DNA from: Notospermus geniculatus
Lineage: Eukaryota > Nemertea > Pilidiophora > Heteronemertea > Lineidae
Direction: 5' to 3'
NCBI GenBank assembly: GCA_002633025.1
Contig: NMRB01000082.1
Span: forward strand, 210,843-274,842
DNA length: 64,000 nt
In this document: in pieces, positions 46,701 through 57,806 of the stretch
Layout of the letters: each line of letters starts with the position of its first letter
How positions within the stretch are numbered: the first letter of the stretch is position 1
Translations under genes and position numbers: made by a program
The notes under the pieces: model-generated
What the model saw: only the letters and a program-made list of their open reading frames with translations
The model's database searches: none
Told to the model about the DNA's origin: nothing

Positions 46701-48224
46701 AAGGCTGAATACATTTGATACACCGTAGTTTCACACCTACAACTTACAAGTAAGAGATCGCAACGGTCAAAGCCTGGCCAGTTTCACTCAACTTTCAACA
46801 GGAGGTGAAAGTTAGACATCATGTCTATTTTGGGGGTCTGTGCATTAGGATTGGCTTTCAAGTTGATTATCTGGCCATTTTGATGTCACATGTGAAACTA
46901 CAGCATTGAAAATAACGGAATGTTCCTGCTTAACAGTCATGTGTGTCCATTCACAATACGAGGCATCGAGCAATTTAGGATGGGTAATTATGGCCTAATT
47001 ATGGAAAGGTATGAAACAGTGGCACAAAAACGCAAAAGCAAAGAATAGAGATTTAGATAATATTATAGTTACAGTTCTGGTGCAGGATGTGCATTAAATC
47101 CAAGTCTCTTTCACCATTCATGATTACATGTAAATTTTTTGCCTTGCTCGACATACCACTGACTGAGTACAAGACAGAGTACTAAAGTGAAGTGCTCAGC
47201 AAAGGTAACCAGAAGTAAGAGTTTGGAGCATATTGTATCAAGATATCAAGCTATGTCCTGCTTTATCACCATAAAAAACACACGTACATGTATACACCAA
47301 CATTACTGTAAAAATAGATTTTACAATCATTGCACATTACATTCATTTTACCATACATATTTTCAAATATCATATATAAACACTTCATACATACATTGAT
47401 TGGAACACAGAATACATTTTTACCACTTCATGTGAAGATCTTGCAGTCTGAATCAGTCATTTTGCTTCCATCAAAAGTGAAAAATATTCAAAAAGTCTGG
47501 TGCCCCAAGAGTGAGTTACATCATGCAAAGATAGAAGTAGCACCGGAGTGGGACCCAGTCATGCTGATTGCTTTAAAAACTGTAATTGTTGAATCTTTAG
47601 ACTTTATATGTAGTTTTCTTTACTTTTCAAATATCAAACATAAAATCTCACATCAAAGCAAATGTGTTTAGCACCATGCATAATTGAAAAGCATTTCAAT
47701 AACATAAAATTTCAATAATGCATCCTCCGACCAATTGAGGCATTGATACAAAACAGACAAAGCATATTTCCTATATAACTTCAGTTGTTATGTAATGGGG
47801 TTCACAGTGACTACATTATCTCCTGTGCAGCTAGAATAGAATATCTGTACAACAAATGCCCTAGTCAGAACTCAGTGCATCTTAATATAAAACTAGTTCC
47901 AACCTTTTGAGTTTTATATAACTAAAACTAATACTATCTAAATTCCTTCAATTTGTACATTAATAAAAACAGATCAACAATACTAGTAGTTGTCTTAAAC
48001 TAATAACAATGACTGAAAGTTCTTGCACGCCACTGAGCAGTCAGCAACAACCGTCCATACTTGGTCAAGTAGCCAAAAGATGTTATAGGTAAAATTTTAG
48101 CATCAATAAAGCTGGCTGGACGATAGCTTTTTCAGAAAGCAGATTGTACAACACCAATCCTTCACTCTGTTCCCTGCAAGAAGTTTGGCGTAAACGCGGT
48201 GAACTTAAAAGGACGTCAACCCAT
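43786..48224. other. Right part of copy B and 3' flank of the PLD-like gene
   Basis: It mirrors copy A, including the GC-rich block (46056-46603) and small frames. 47798-48224 is unique and probably includes the 3' UTR of the PLD-like gene, with a near-direct repeat of AAGTTTGGCGTAAACGC and GAAGTTGGGCGTGAACGC close to the stop codon. Confidence 0.4.
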
Positions 48225-49672
48225 TTATGCGTCCTCTTCACTCTGTTCACTGTGAGAAGTTGGGCGTGAACGCTGTGAACTACTAATAGATTGCTGCGAC
48301 TCGTCATCGTACTGATACATCAGCCTCCCATTTGAGTGCCCAGATGATGCATCGTGGGAAATAGCGCGTGCAGGCAGCATGGAATCACTGATCAGTGGCA
48401 ATGAAATAACACTTCCATTGCGTTGACCTCGTGATGATGACGACTGGGCAATACCGAGTGGCTCAAGGTAAAAGTGGTTCAAACCATGCTCCGTCATCCG
48501 GGCATAGTTCACAGTATCATGCGCATCAACATCGAAGTAATAACCATTAAAATTTGCACTTGTGATAATGATTTCATTCCTCTCCTCCGACATGGCTCCA
48601 CTTATAAAATTACAATGGAAAGACAAATATTTCACTTCAACAATGTCTATGGCCCAGTCGATCATTTCTCGTGAAAACAACTGCTTTTTCCCATCCAGTT
48701 TTTTCAACTTTCTCACAGTCTCGCGTGCCTCCTTTTGATTTTCTTCAAACCTCTTTCCAAGCGTTTTTGGCTTTGTACAAAGTTGGACTCTGAATCCATT
48801 TCCTTTGTTCTTGATGGCAAGCAAATAAATGTCTGCAAGTCTCCGGGCGTCTATGCTCGGGGAAGCAACCACAATCCTGGCTCCGTAGCTCATCCACCGA
48901 TCGAGCATGCCCCTCCAGAGTCGATAGATGTAGCGTGGCCCACTTCTTATTGACCCCGCCCTGGGTAGGTCTTTCAAAATGTCCGCTGTCTGAATAAAGA
49001 AAGGCAGGGAGTGAATACATTTCAAACCTGGCATATCAGATATAAACCCATTTTGTTTAGGGTAGTATATCAAACACTTACCGGGTAGTATGACTTAGCA
49101 TAAAATAAAACAAGTTTTGTTAGATTCCTTTTTCTTTTGTTTCAGGACAGGCCTGATGACCGTCTTACCTCCACGCCGTCATCCATCCTCAGGGCTCGGT
49201 TCAATATGCCATTCAAAGCTGCAATTGCATCAACATCTGGTTCAGCATTAGCCATGATGCGTTCAAAGTTATCAGCGAACCAATCCCAGTGCTTCTTGCC
49301 CTTAATCTTTAGTGTCCCATCCCGCTGGTTGACACTCAGAGTCAATCCATTCTCTGGCTTGATCTTGACTTTTTCTTTCTCCATATGGCATGTGTCTTGG
49401 GGATAATTTGCCTTTAATGTGCTCAGCCACCACGTTGCTGCCTGCTGGTTGATAGACGTCACCTTCAAAGAGTCGCCGCAATCCATGATATCCATATCTT
49501 GTGGGACTGCTTCACTTCGGATTCGCGTAAGAGTTTGGTAGCGCTCTCTCTTGGTAGTGTGAATATGGCGACTGTGGATGTGACTGAGGGATCCAGTCAG
49601 ATCCGACGCCACAGGAAGGCGTTCAGGGGGCCTCCGGAATGACCGGTACTCCTTAGCAGATCGCATAGTCAT
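48225..49672 (-). CDS. PLD-like domain protein with degraded catalytic motif, about 422 aa
   Basis: Two coding exons: 49169-49672 (168 aa, start MTMRSAKEYRS) and 48225-48989 (254 aa), joined in phase 0 by a GTAAGA donor and a TTTATTCAG acceptor. Exon 2 carries a phospholipase-D-like half: a strand-rich region (ARIVVASPS, FRVQLCTKP), then KYLSFHCNFISGA and EIIITSANFNGYYFD. In active PLD enzymes the motif is HxKxxxxD and then GSxN; here the His is kept, Lys is Asn, and the Asp position is not acidic, so catalysis by this motif is unlikely. Only one such motif is seen. The tail is Ser/Gln-rich with acidic end SEQSEEDA. Exon 1 has a possible small domain (LTLSVNQRDGTLKIKG, KKHWDWFADNFERI) that I do not recognise. 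Further 5' exons are possible. Confidence 0.72.
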
Positions 49673-52266
49673 CTTTTCCTTTGGGTCTCTTTATGGAAAT
49701 GGATACCTTCAAATACTGAAAGAAAAAAATGCAAGAATTGGTTACGCCTACAATTCGCCTTTTCATTCCCCAACGCGCCGTCAGCTTTTTTTCAAGTTCT
49801 TGTTTTAATTCTGACTCCTGGCATGCCTGGTTGTTATGAACTGCCAATTTTCTTTGCCACCCCAACAACACAAGCCCACTATTTAAAGGCGTGGTCTTTC
49901 ATCAGAGTGGATCTCTCCTCCCGCGCAGTGCTTGACACAATTTACACAGTCACAGTAGTTATTTGGGTTATCATGTCAGGTCGGCCATTTTTGTTGTCTT
50001 CATCCAGTGCGATAATGTACATGATTATGTACACAACAGGTACGACCACTCACCTGTGGATTTGATCACCCAACAACTCAGGAGATTTCTCCAAAATAAA
50101 CCCTCCGATTGCTAGGACAACTATCACAAATATTTAACTGAATTTCTTTACAATAATGAAATCGTGGTTGGCAATCTTTAAATCGAATATTTTATTGAGA
50201 AAAGTCGCCCGGTTGGAATGTAAACAACGAGGAATGAACGATCTTATCGTCGGTTAGATGTACAATGCGGACCGTAATTTGCAGACCACACCGGGCCGGG
50301 TGGTGGCGTTATCTGGCGGCGGTGCATAGAACTTGAACTTCAGATCTAAGCGTGAACTCCGTAGAAATAGCAGGGGCGTACTCCCGGGCAGAGGGTGCAC
50401 CTGCCCCCCCCCCCCCCNCTTTATGAAGAAACGCAGAATTCGAAGCAGAAAAAATTCGAAGGCCACGTTCCAAACGCCGCATGCCTGAAGCAAGCTTCAT
50501 TGGCACACGCATTTTGTCCGATTCAGGTCCGTAAAAAATAGATCAAATGGACTTTTGCGTTGTCGTATCCGGAAAACTAGGGACAAACGGACGGAAAACG
50601 GACCGGATCCGTGCGCCAGTAGGCCTTGCTTGACACTGACACGCAACGTCCCTCTCTCCAGATCGTGCAGTGTAACATTTGCCAGTGTTTCCGTATGTCA
50701 ACGTTTCCCCTTCGATTTCTATTCGGAAACGCTGGCAGATAGATCAACACGTTTCCCTGTATCTGTGTGTCCGTCAGACAATAGGGGAATACAATACAAT
50801 ACAATACAGGATTCATATAAGGTGCCTTTCCAGGCATTTGCCTTGATCAAAGCTTGTAGGCCTATCATCTTCTGAACTGTCTTTGGAACAGGAAAGTCTT
50901 CACGAGGGACTTAAACTGGTTTACAGATCCAGCCGACTTGATATCCCTCGGAAGTCTGTTCCACAGCAAAGGTGCAGCTACCGCGCACTTCTGTCTCCAT
51001 TAGTCTTTGTGCGTGGAACACTCACAGGTGGGGAACATTCAAAAACCTTACATGGATTGGCAAAGCATTCCTTCTGCACTGGTTCCACTCCCACTGACTG
51101 TGTGCCATCATTTCTTTTATACACCCATTTAATGAATGCAACGAGAATCACCCCATGGTGGGGTCATGACGCCTTTGAATACAAGTCGGCCGCTCCTCGG
51201 TAACAAAAGCTTGACACTCCGAAAGCTGTCAAAATTTCCAGGAACCAATCGCGCGCAAATTACACGAATTATTCTCATGCTTTGTCCACTGAAAGCAATG
51301 GAAAGCAGACTCGAGACTACATCTAATTTTACTTTATTTTATTCCAAAAAAGAATTTTCCTAGAATGTCAGTCGGGGTAGCGCAATGGTGTCATGGCTAA
51401 CTTAAATTTGTTTCAACAGTGACAAAATGAAGACATTTTGTGATTTCTAACAGGATTACACCTTGATGATAACTGTATCCATTTATATAAGAATCATTGT
51501 CACCGCTCGTTGGCTATCAATAGGGTATTAGCGCTGCCGACTCCGCGGATGACGTCACTGGTCCCCGTCACGGGAGCCGCCTACGTCAGAAAACCTATCT
51601 TGAATGAAAGCGAAGGAATGTTGTTACTATTGCTTACTACTACGCGGAGTCAGATAGACGAATCTTGTGCTGTTATTCGGGATAAGTCGCTCGCGTAACC
51701 AGAATATTTCAATATCAGGGAAGACGAAGACACTGGAAGAGTAAGGTTAGTATACCACATTGTATTTCAATCACGATTTTTAAAAACAAAAATTAGAGTC
51801 CTGGCTAAAACAAATGCCATGACCGAGTTTTGGTTGAGGGCATGTTTGTTATTTTACCGTCAGTTTTTAATGGCAGATTTAGAAAAGGCGTCCAGGACCG
51901 TTTCCTTTTTTTCTGAAATACTTTAGCTTCGTCCACTCACACTGTTATAGGCTATAGGTGGGTATAGGTAGGCGGGAGTGGACAAGAAATCTTCACTCTG
52001 ACTGACATAGGGTTTAGTGAAAAAGCGGGATAAGGCCTACGGGACAGAATTTCCTCCGTATCAGCAGTTAACTTATTCCGGGAGTTTCAACAAAGAACTC
52101 CGCACTCTATTTTACCTGGCTGCTGCTGTCGTCATGTTCTTGTTGCTTGACATCTGGTCATAAAGTGATACGATATGCCATGATATGATTCATTAACCGT
52201 AAAAAGAGCAGCGCTACATCAGTCATTCCTTTGTAAGTCAGAACGATTAAATGAAACCCACGCCTA
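49481..52266. repeat. Copy C: PLD-like gene 5' end and upstream flank
   Basis: It matches 52681-55661, both beginning ATCCATGATATCCATATC and ending AACCCACGCCTA. Differences are many small indels, one MITE (in D) and one AGGCCT unit (in D). Copy C is continuous with the complete PLD-like gene; copy D is not. Confidence 0.9.
49673..52266. other. Upstream flank of the PLD-like gene
   Basis: No other gene is recognised. It holds a poly-C run with an N (50418), a short CAATA microsatellite (50788-50808) and a palindromic CRE TGACGTCA at 51550-51557, kept in copy D (54936-54943). Confidence 0.4.
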
Positions 52267-52679
52267 CACTCTTAGCCGAAAAGGTTCCAGATAGAACCTT
52301 TTAGGGTTCTTTGACGTGCTACACCTGGAGAACCCCAAAAGGTTCTAAATAGAACCCTCTGAAAGGGTTCTGTTAAGGAACCCTTTGGTAAAGAACCCTC
52401 ACAACACTAAAGGGTTCTGTTGAAGAACCCTTTGGCAAAGAACCCTCAAAACATTACAGGGTTCTGTCAAAGAACCCTTTGGTAAAGAACCCGTTGGTGA
52501 AGAACCCTCAAAGCACTAAAGGGTTCTATTAAAGAACCCTTTGGTAAAGAACCCTTTGGTGAAGAACCCTCACAACACTAAAGGGTTCTGTTAAAGAACC
52601 CTTTGGTAAAGAACCCTCAAAACACTAAAGGGTTCTGTTAAAGAACCCTTTGGTAAAGAACCCTCAAAACACTAAAGGG
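52267..52679. mobile_element. AGAACC/GGTTCT tandem array within a TA-flanked element, right end missing
   Basis: After CGCCTA the sequence starts CACTCTTAGCCGAAAAGG, then palindromic GGTTCCAGATAGAACC and a tandem array of about 48-bp units (ACACTAAAGGGTTCTGTTAA and AGAACCCTTTGGTAA). Copy D has no trace of it at the same site (after 55661). It ends at the N at 52680. The layout is that of a MITE carrying internal tandem repeats; the start CACTCTTA after TA resembles TA-targeting elements of fish genomes. Confidence 0.75.
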
Positions 52680-52680
52680 N

Positions 52681-52872
52681 ATCCATGATATCCATATCTT
52701 GTGGGACTGCTTCACTTCGGATTCGCGTAAGAGTTTGGTAGCGCTCTCTCTTGGTAGTGTGAATATGGCGACTGTGGATGTGACTGAGGGATCCAGTCAG
52801 ATCCGACGCCACAGGAAGGCGTTCAGGGGGCCTCCGGAATGACCGGTACTCCTTAGCAGATCGCATAGTCAT
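52681..52872 (-). pseudogene. Duplicate 5' fragment of the PLD-like gene
   Basis: It encodes the first 64 residues of the PLD-like protein (from MTMRSAKEYRS to DMDIMD), then is cut by the N at 52680. Upstream it is open for about 40 more codons in frame, unlike copy C, because of a four-base difference. Probably a fragment of the other haplotype. Confidence 0.75.
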
Positions 52873-54189
52873 CTTTTCCTGCGTGTGGGTCTCTTTATGG
52901 AAATGGATACCTTCAAATACTGAAAGAAAAAAATGCAAGAATTGGTCACGCCTACAATTCGCCTTTTCATTCCCCAACGCGCCGTCAGCTTTTTTCAAGT
53001 TCTTGTTTTAATTCTGACTCCTGGTTGGTTGTTATGAACTGCCAATTAATTTTCTTTGCCACCCCAACAACACAAGCCCACTATTTAAAGGCGTGGCCTT
53101 TCATCAGAGTGGATCTCTCCTCCCGCGCAGTGCTTGACACAATTTACACAGTCACAGTAGTTATTTGGGTTATCATGTCAGGTCGGCCATTTTTGTTGTC
53201 TTCATCCAGTGCGATAATGTACATGATTATGTACACAACAGGTACGACCACTCACCTGTGGATTTGATCACCCAACAACTCAGGAAATTTCTCCAAAATA
53301 AACCCTCCGATTGCTAGGACAACTATCACAAATATTTAACTGAATTTCTTTACAATAATGAAATCGTGGTTGGCAATCTTTAAATCGAATATTTTATTGG
53401 GAAAAGTCGCCCGGTTGGAATGTAAACAACGAGGAATGAACGATCTTATCGTCGGTTAGATGTAAAATGCGGACCGTAATTTGCAGACCACGCCGGGCCG
53501 GTTGGTGGCGTTATCTGGCGGCGGTGCATGGAACTTGAACTTCAGATCTAAGCGTGAACTCCGTAGAAATAGCAGGGGCGTACCCGGGCAGCAAGAGGGC
53601 GCACCTGCCCCCCCCCCGCCCTCTTTATGAAGTTACGCAGAATTCGAAGCAGAAAAAATTCGAAGGCCACGTTCCAAACGCCGCATGCCTGAAGCAAGCT
53701 TCATTGGCACACGGATTTTGTCCGATTAGGTCCGTAAAAATTAGATCAAATGGACGTTTGCGTTGTCGTACCGGAAAACTAGGGACAAACGGACTGAAAA
53801 CGGACCGGATCCGTGCGCTAATAAACCTTGCTTGACGCAGACACGCAACGTCCCTCTCTCCAGATCGTGCAGTGTGTAACATTTGCCAGTGTTTCCGTAT
53901 GCCAACGTTTCCCCTTAGATTTCTATTGTTTCGGAAACGCTGGCAGATAGATCAACACGTTTCTCTGTGTCTGTGTGTCCGTCAGACAATAGGGGAATAC
54001 AATACAGTACAATACAGGATTCATATAAGGTGCCTTTCCAGGCATTTGCCTTGATCAAAGCTTGTAACCTCATCTTCTGAACTGTCTTTGGAACAGAAAA
54101 GTCTTCACGAGGGATCCAGCCGACTTGATATCCCGCTCGGAAGTCTGTTCCACAGCAAATGCAGCTACCGCGCCCTTCTGTCTCCATTA

Positions 54190-54365
54190 AGCCTGCCGCA
54201 CACTGGTGCTATCTGCTGAGCAAAAAGTCATTCGAGACCGTTTGCTCAGCAGATAACTCACCGAAAAATACGCGCACACGCGAGCTCTGCCTCGCGAGCG
54301 AAAAACTCACCGAAATTACGCGCACACGCGAGCTATCTGCAGATAGCTCCAGTGTGCGGCAGGCT
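54190..54365. mobile_element. 176-bp MITE with TTA duplication, absent from copy C
   Basis: Perfect terminal inverted repeats AGCCTGCCGCACACTGG are flanked by TTA (54187-54189 and 54366-54368). Copy C has the empty site with a single TTA (51000-51002). A three-base TTA duplication fits the PIF/Harbinger superfamily. The interior has further inverted parts (CTGCTGAGCAAA and its partner, CGCACACGCGAGCT twice). Confidence 0.9.
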
Positions 54366-55661
54366 TTAGTCTTTGTGCGTGGAACACTCACAGGTGGGGA
54401 ACATTCAAAAACCTTACATGGATTGGCAAAGCATTCCTTCTGCACTGGTTCCACTCCCACTGTGTGCCATCATTTCTTTTATACACCCATTTAATGAATG
54501 CAACGAGAATCACCCCATGGTGGGGTCATGACGCCTTTGAATACAAGTCGGCCGCTCCTCGGTATAACAAAAGCTTGACACTCCGAACGCTGTCAAAATT
54601 TCCAGGAACAAATCGCGCGCAAATTACACGAATTATTCTCATGCTTTGCCCAATGAAAGCAATGGAAAGCAGACTCGAGACTACAGGTATAATTTTAATT
54701 TTACTCAAAAAAAGAATTCATGGACATGCCGCATCAAGAATTTTCCTAGAATGTCAGTCGGGGAAGCGCAGTGGTGTCATGGCTAACTTAAATTTGTTTC
54801 AACAGTGACAAAATGAAGACATTTTGTGATTTCTAACAGGATTATGCCTTGATGATAACTGTATCCATTTATAAATAAGAATCATTGTCACCGCTTGTTG
54901 GCTATCAATAGGTAGAGCGCTGCCGACTCCGCGGATGACGTCACTGGTCCCCGTCACGGTAGCCGCCTACGTCAGAAAACCTATCTTGAATGAAAGCCAA
55001 GGAATGTTGTTACTATTGCTTACTACTACGCGGAGTCAGATAGACGAATCTTGTGCTGTTATTTGGGATAAGTCGGAATATTTCAATATCAAGAAAGACG
55101 AAGACACTGGAAGAGTAAGGTTAGTATAGGCCTACCACATTGTATTTTAATCACGATTTAAAAAAAAATTAGAGTCCTGGCTACACACGCACTGAACGAA
55201 ATAGGCCTACTAAAAAAACAAATGCCATGACCGAGTTTTGGTTGAGGGCATGTTTGTTATTTTATTTACCGTCAGTTTTTAATGGCAGATTTAGAAAAGG
55301 CGTCCAGGACCGTTTCCTTTTTTCTGAAATACTTTAGCTCGTCCACTCACACTGTTAGAGTTAGGCTATAAGGTGGGTATAGGTAGGTGGGAGTGGACAT
55401 CTGACTGACATAGGGTTTAGTGAAAAACGTGGACAGTTCCTCCGTATCAGCAGTTAACTTATTCCGGGAGTTTTAACAAAGAACTCCGCACTCTATTATA
55501 CCTGGCTGCATGCTGCTGTCGTCATGTTCTTGTTGCTTGACATCTGGTCATAAAAAGTGATACGATATGCCATGATATGATGATTCATTAACCGTAAAAA
55601 GAGCAGCGCTACATCAGTCTTTCCTTTGTAAGTCAGAACGATTAAATGAAACCCACGCCTA

Positions 55662-57806
55662 AAAGCTACTGTATACGTTTTTCGGGGTGAAATTCGTCCG
55701 CGCCTACGCCGTTAATGGTTCTGAAGAAAATACTCCCAGACTGAAGCCAGGGGAAGAAATCGGATAGAATTGCGCAGACCGAGTCGAAGACATTTGCCCC
55801 GCCCTTTGGTTACAAAATCATAACGAAAACATAAAGTCAGCAATACGGTGGGGGTTTGAGTGGTACTTTGAAAAGTCACAGCCGTCAATGCTAGTACTGC
55901 GCCACTCCGATTGATTCGAGCAAGTGATACTTGATTCAGATAAGTGATACTTCGGAGCCCATCGGACGGCATAGACCGGATGCTGGGAACGACGGCATAT
56001 CCCTGCTTCCTGTTGACATTGTTGTTGGTGACAAGTTCTCCATCCTGCCTGTCAGTGTCCTGGTCTGAGGCCCGGTCTGAGGTCGAGAGGAAAGATATGG
56101 TTTCGCTAACATTCGGGTCAATGATACCTTTAATAGAATTTTTCGAAGTAGGGGCCTCTCGACAGGAGTAGGTGCACAAAAAGCGAATAGCAAACCGGTG
56201 CAAGGGGAGTAGAGTGGGTAGAATCATAATCATTTCAGCGCTTTCCATGAAAGTGTCTCTCTTTACGTTTTGGCGGGAAGTAGGCAAGATTGGTACCACG
56301 ATCCTCTAATCCGGCATTGTGGTACGAATCTAAATAAAGTAGGCCTATATTGCAGCGTAAAGGTTTGTTTCCTTTATGATTACCATCTAATCGCACCTTT
56401 CCTTGAAACATTATGCATTTTGAGTAAGTTGGCCTAGCGTTTTAGATAAGCCTGTCATCTTGTGATTGCTAGCATACGTGGTGTCATATCGTTTTGATAA
56501 TATTTGACGATCAATCAAACACCGAGCCGGATTCGGATTACGAAAAATAAGGACTACCTTCTTATCAGTTGCCATAAGACTGTGATAATCTTGACAATCC
56601 TAGGCGTTCGAATTTTGAAAGCCCGAACACATATTCGTTTTGTTTCTTTGAGTTATAATACAAATGTAGTACAATCCCTACATTTACGGAAAGAAACAAC
56701 TTTCAAGTGGACATTACACTTGTAGAGGTCGAGATGGCCGAGCCTGTCTGAACTCATTATCCTCATTATACTGTTTTCCTGATTTGACGGGCAGTGGCGG
56801 TGACAACAGCTTATATCAATATCATGTAATCATTAAATATCATTATTATGTCGATGAATATACAGGATATGAACCATCTACATCATCGATAAACGTCCAA
56901 TGTCAAGGAATTTGTGTCTTTCGTAAGACAGGACAGAAAATGTGGGTTTGTTTGTAAACAATCTTTGTTTACGAATGACTGTACAAATATTTTGTTTTGA
57001 ATGGGTTGCTAGTCTGTGAATCCTTGACCTACCCTCAGAATATGAGCAAGTTTGAAAATCAACCCAGTGTTTCACTCATTCCTTCACGTCAGTTCATTGT
57101 AGGGCCTACATGTGCGTATGCTTGCGTTATATGATGAGATCGTCAATCATTCATACAAAAACCAGCAGCAATTATCTTCCCAATTAACTATTAGCCTATA
57201 CCATGCCTCGTTACATTCCTGTGTACAGAGAGACAACACTGTAACTGGCAAGTAATGGTAGGCCTATTAGAAGAATTATGATCATGATGGTAGAAAATTG
57301 ACGAAATACATGTATACACTAAAAAATTTCATAATTATAAAGTTCATCTGTATTGTTGTCAAACGAAATATCGTACTTGGAATTAATACTTTGGCCGTTC
57401 ATTGTTATGAATCATCCCCCTGCCTCTCGCAAAAGAAAGAGGTCAGTAGTTCGATTGACGGAATTGCAGCTTCGCTCATTATTAATAAAGTGGGCGCCTG
57501 TCCAGGATGTTGGCTTGATAAAACTGGGCAATAATAAAGCGTTCATAATACTTCAGCGCAGTTGATTGCAAAGGCTGTGTTCTGCTGAGGACAAAAGGAT
57601 TTTTGTTTTGATTTCATCAACTTGTCATATTCATTTAATCATTTCTTTCGACAGAAGCAAGTCAGAGGAGGGATTGAGGAGCCATAAATTTGCAATTTTG
57701 TGAAGTTTCTCTGAGTGTTGTCGAACTCCTACGAAGCGCCAGAGACAAATAGCAAATTTCTGACAGGTCTTTGGTCAACAGTAAGCGCTGAGAATTCAAC
57801 GTCAAA
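55662..57806. other. Upstream region of the Notch-ligand-like gene
   Basis: A minus-strand frame at 55712-56299 (195 codons) is unusually long, but resembles no family and overlaps frames on both strands; I give it little weight. Near 56733 GTCGAGATGGCCGAGC resembles the head of a tRNA gene or SINE. The rest shows nothing I can name. Confidence 0.35.

Larger units (their letters stand above)
38488..47797. repeat. Copy B of the large duplicated block
   Basis: Partner of 26720-36278. It differs by substitutions and many small indels; it has a local 330-bp tandem repeat (40921-41583) and a hairpin insertion (40749-40780) not found in copy A. Sequence after 47797 belongs to the PLD-like gene region. 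Confidence 0.9.
52681..55661. repeat. Copy D of the PLD-like upstream block
   Basis: Partner of 49481-52266. It begins directly after a single N in the middle of an exon and continues on its right into the flank of the Notch-ligand-like gene, as expected if a second haplotype contig had been appended. Confidence 0.9.

Noticed and set aside
55712-56299. 195-codon minus-strand frame
   Set aside because: No recognisable motif, no splice context, and competing frames on both strands; likely chance, though it could be tested with RNA data.
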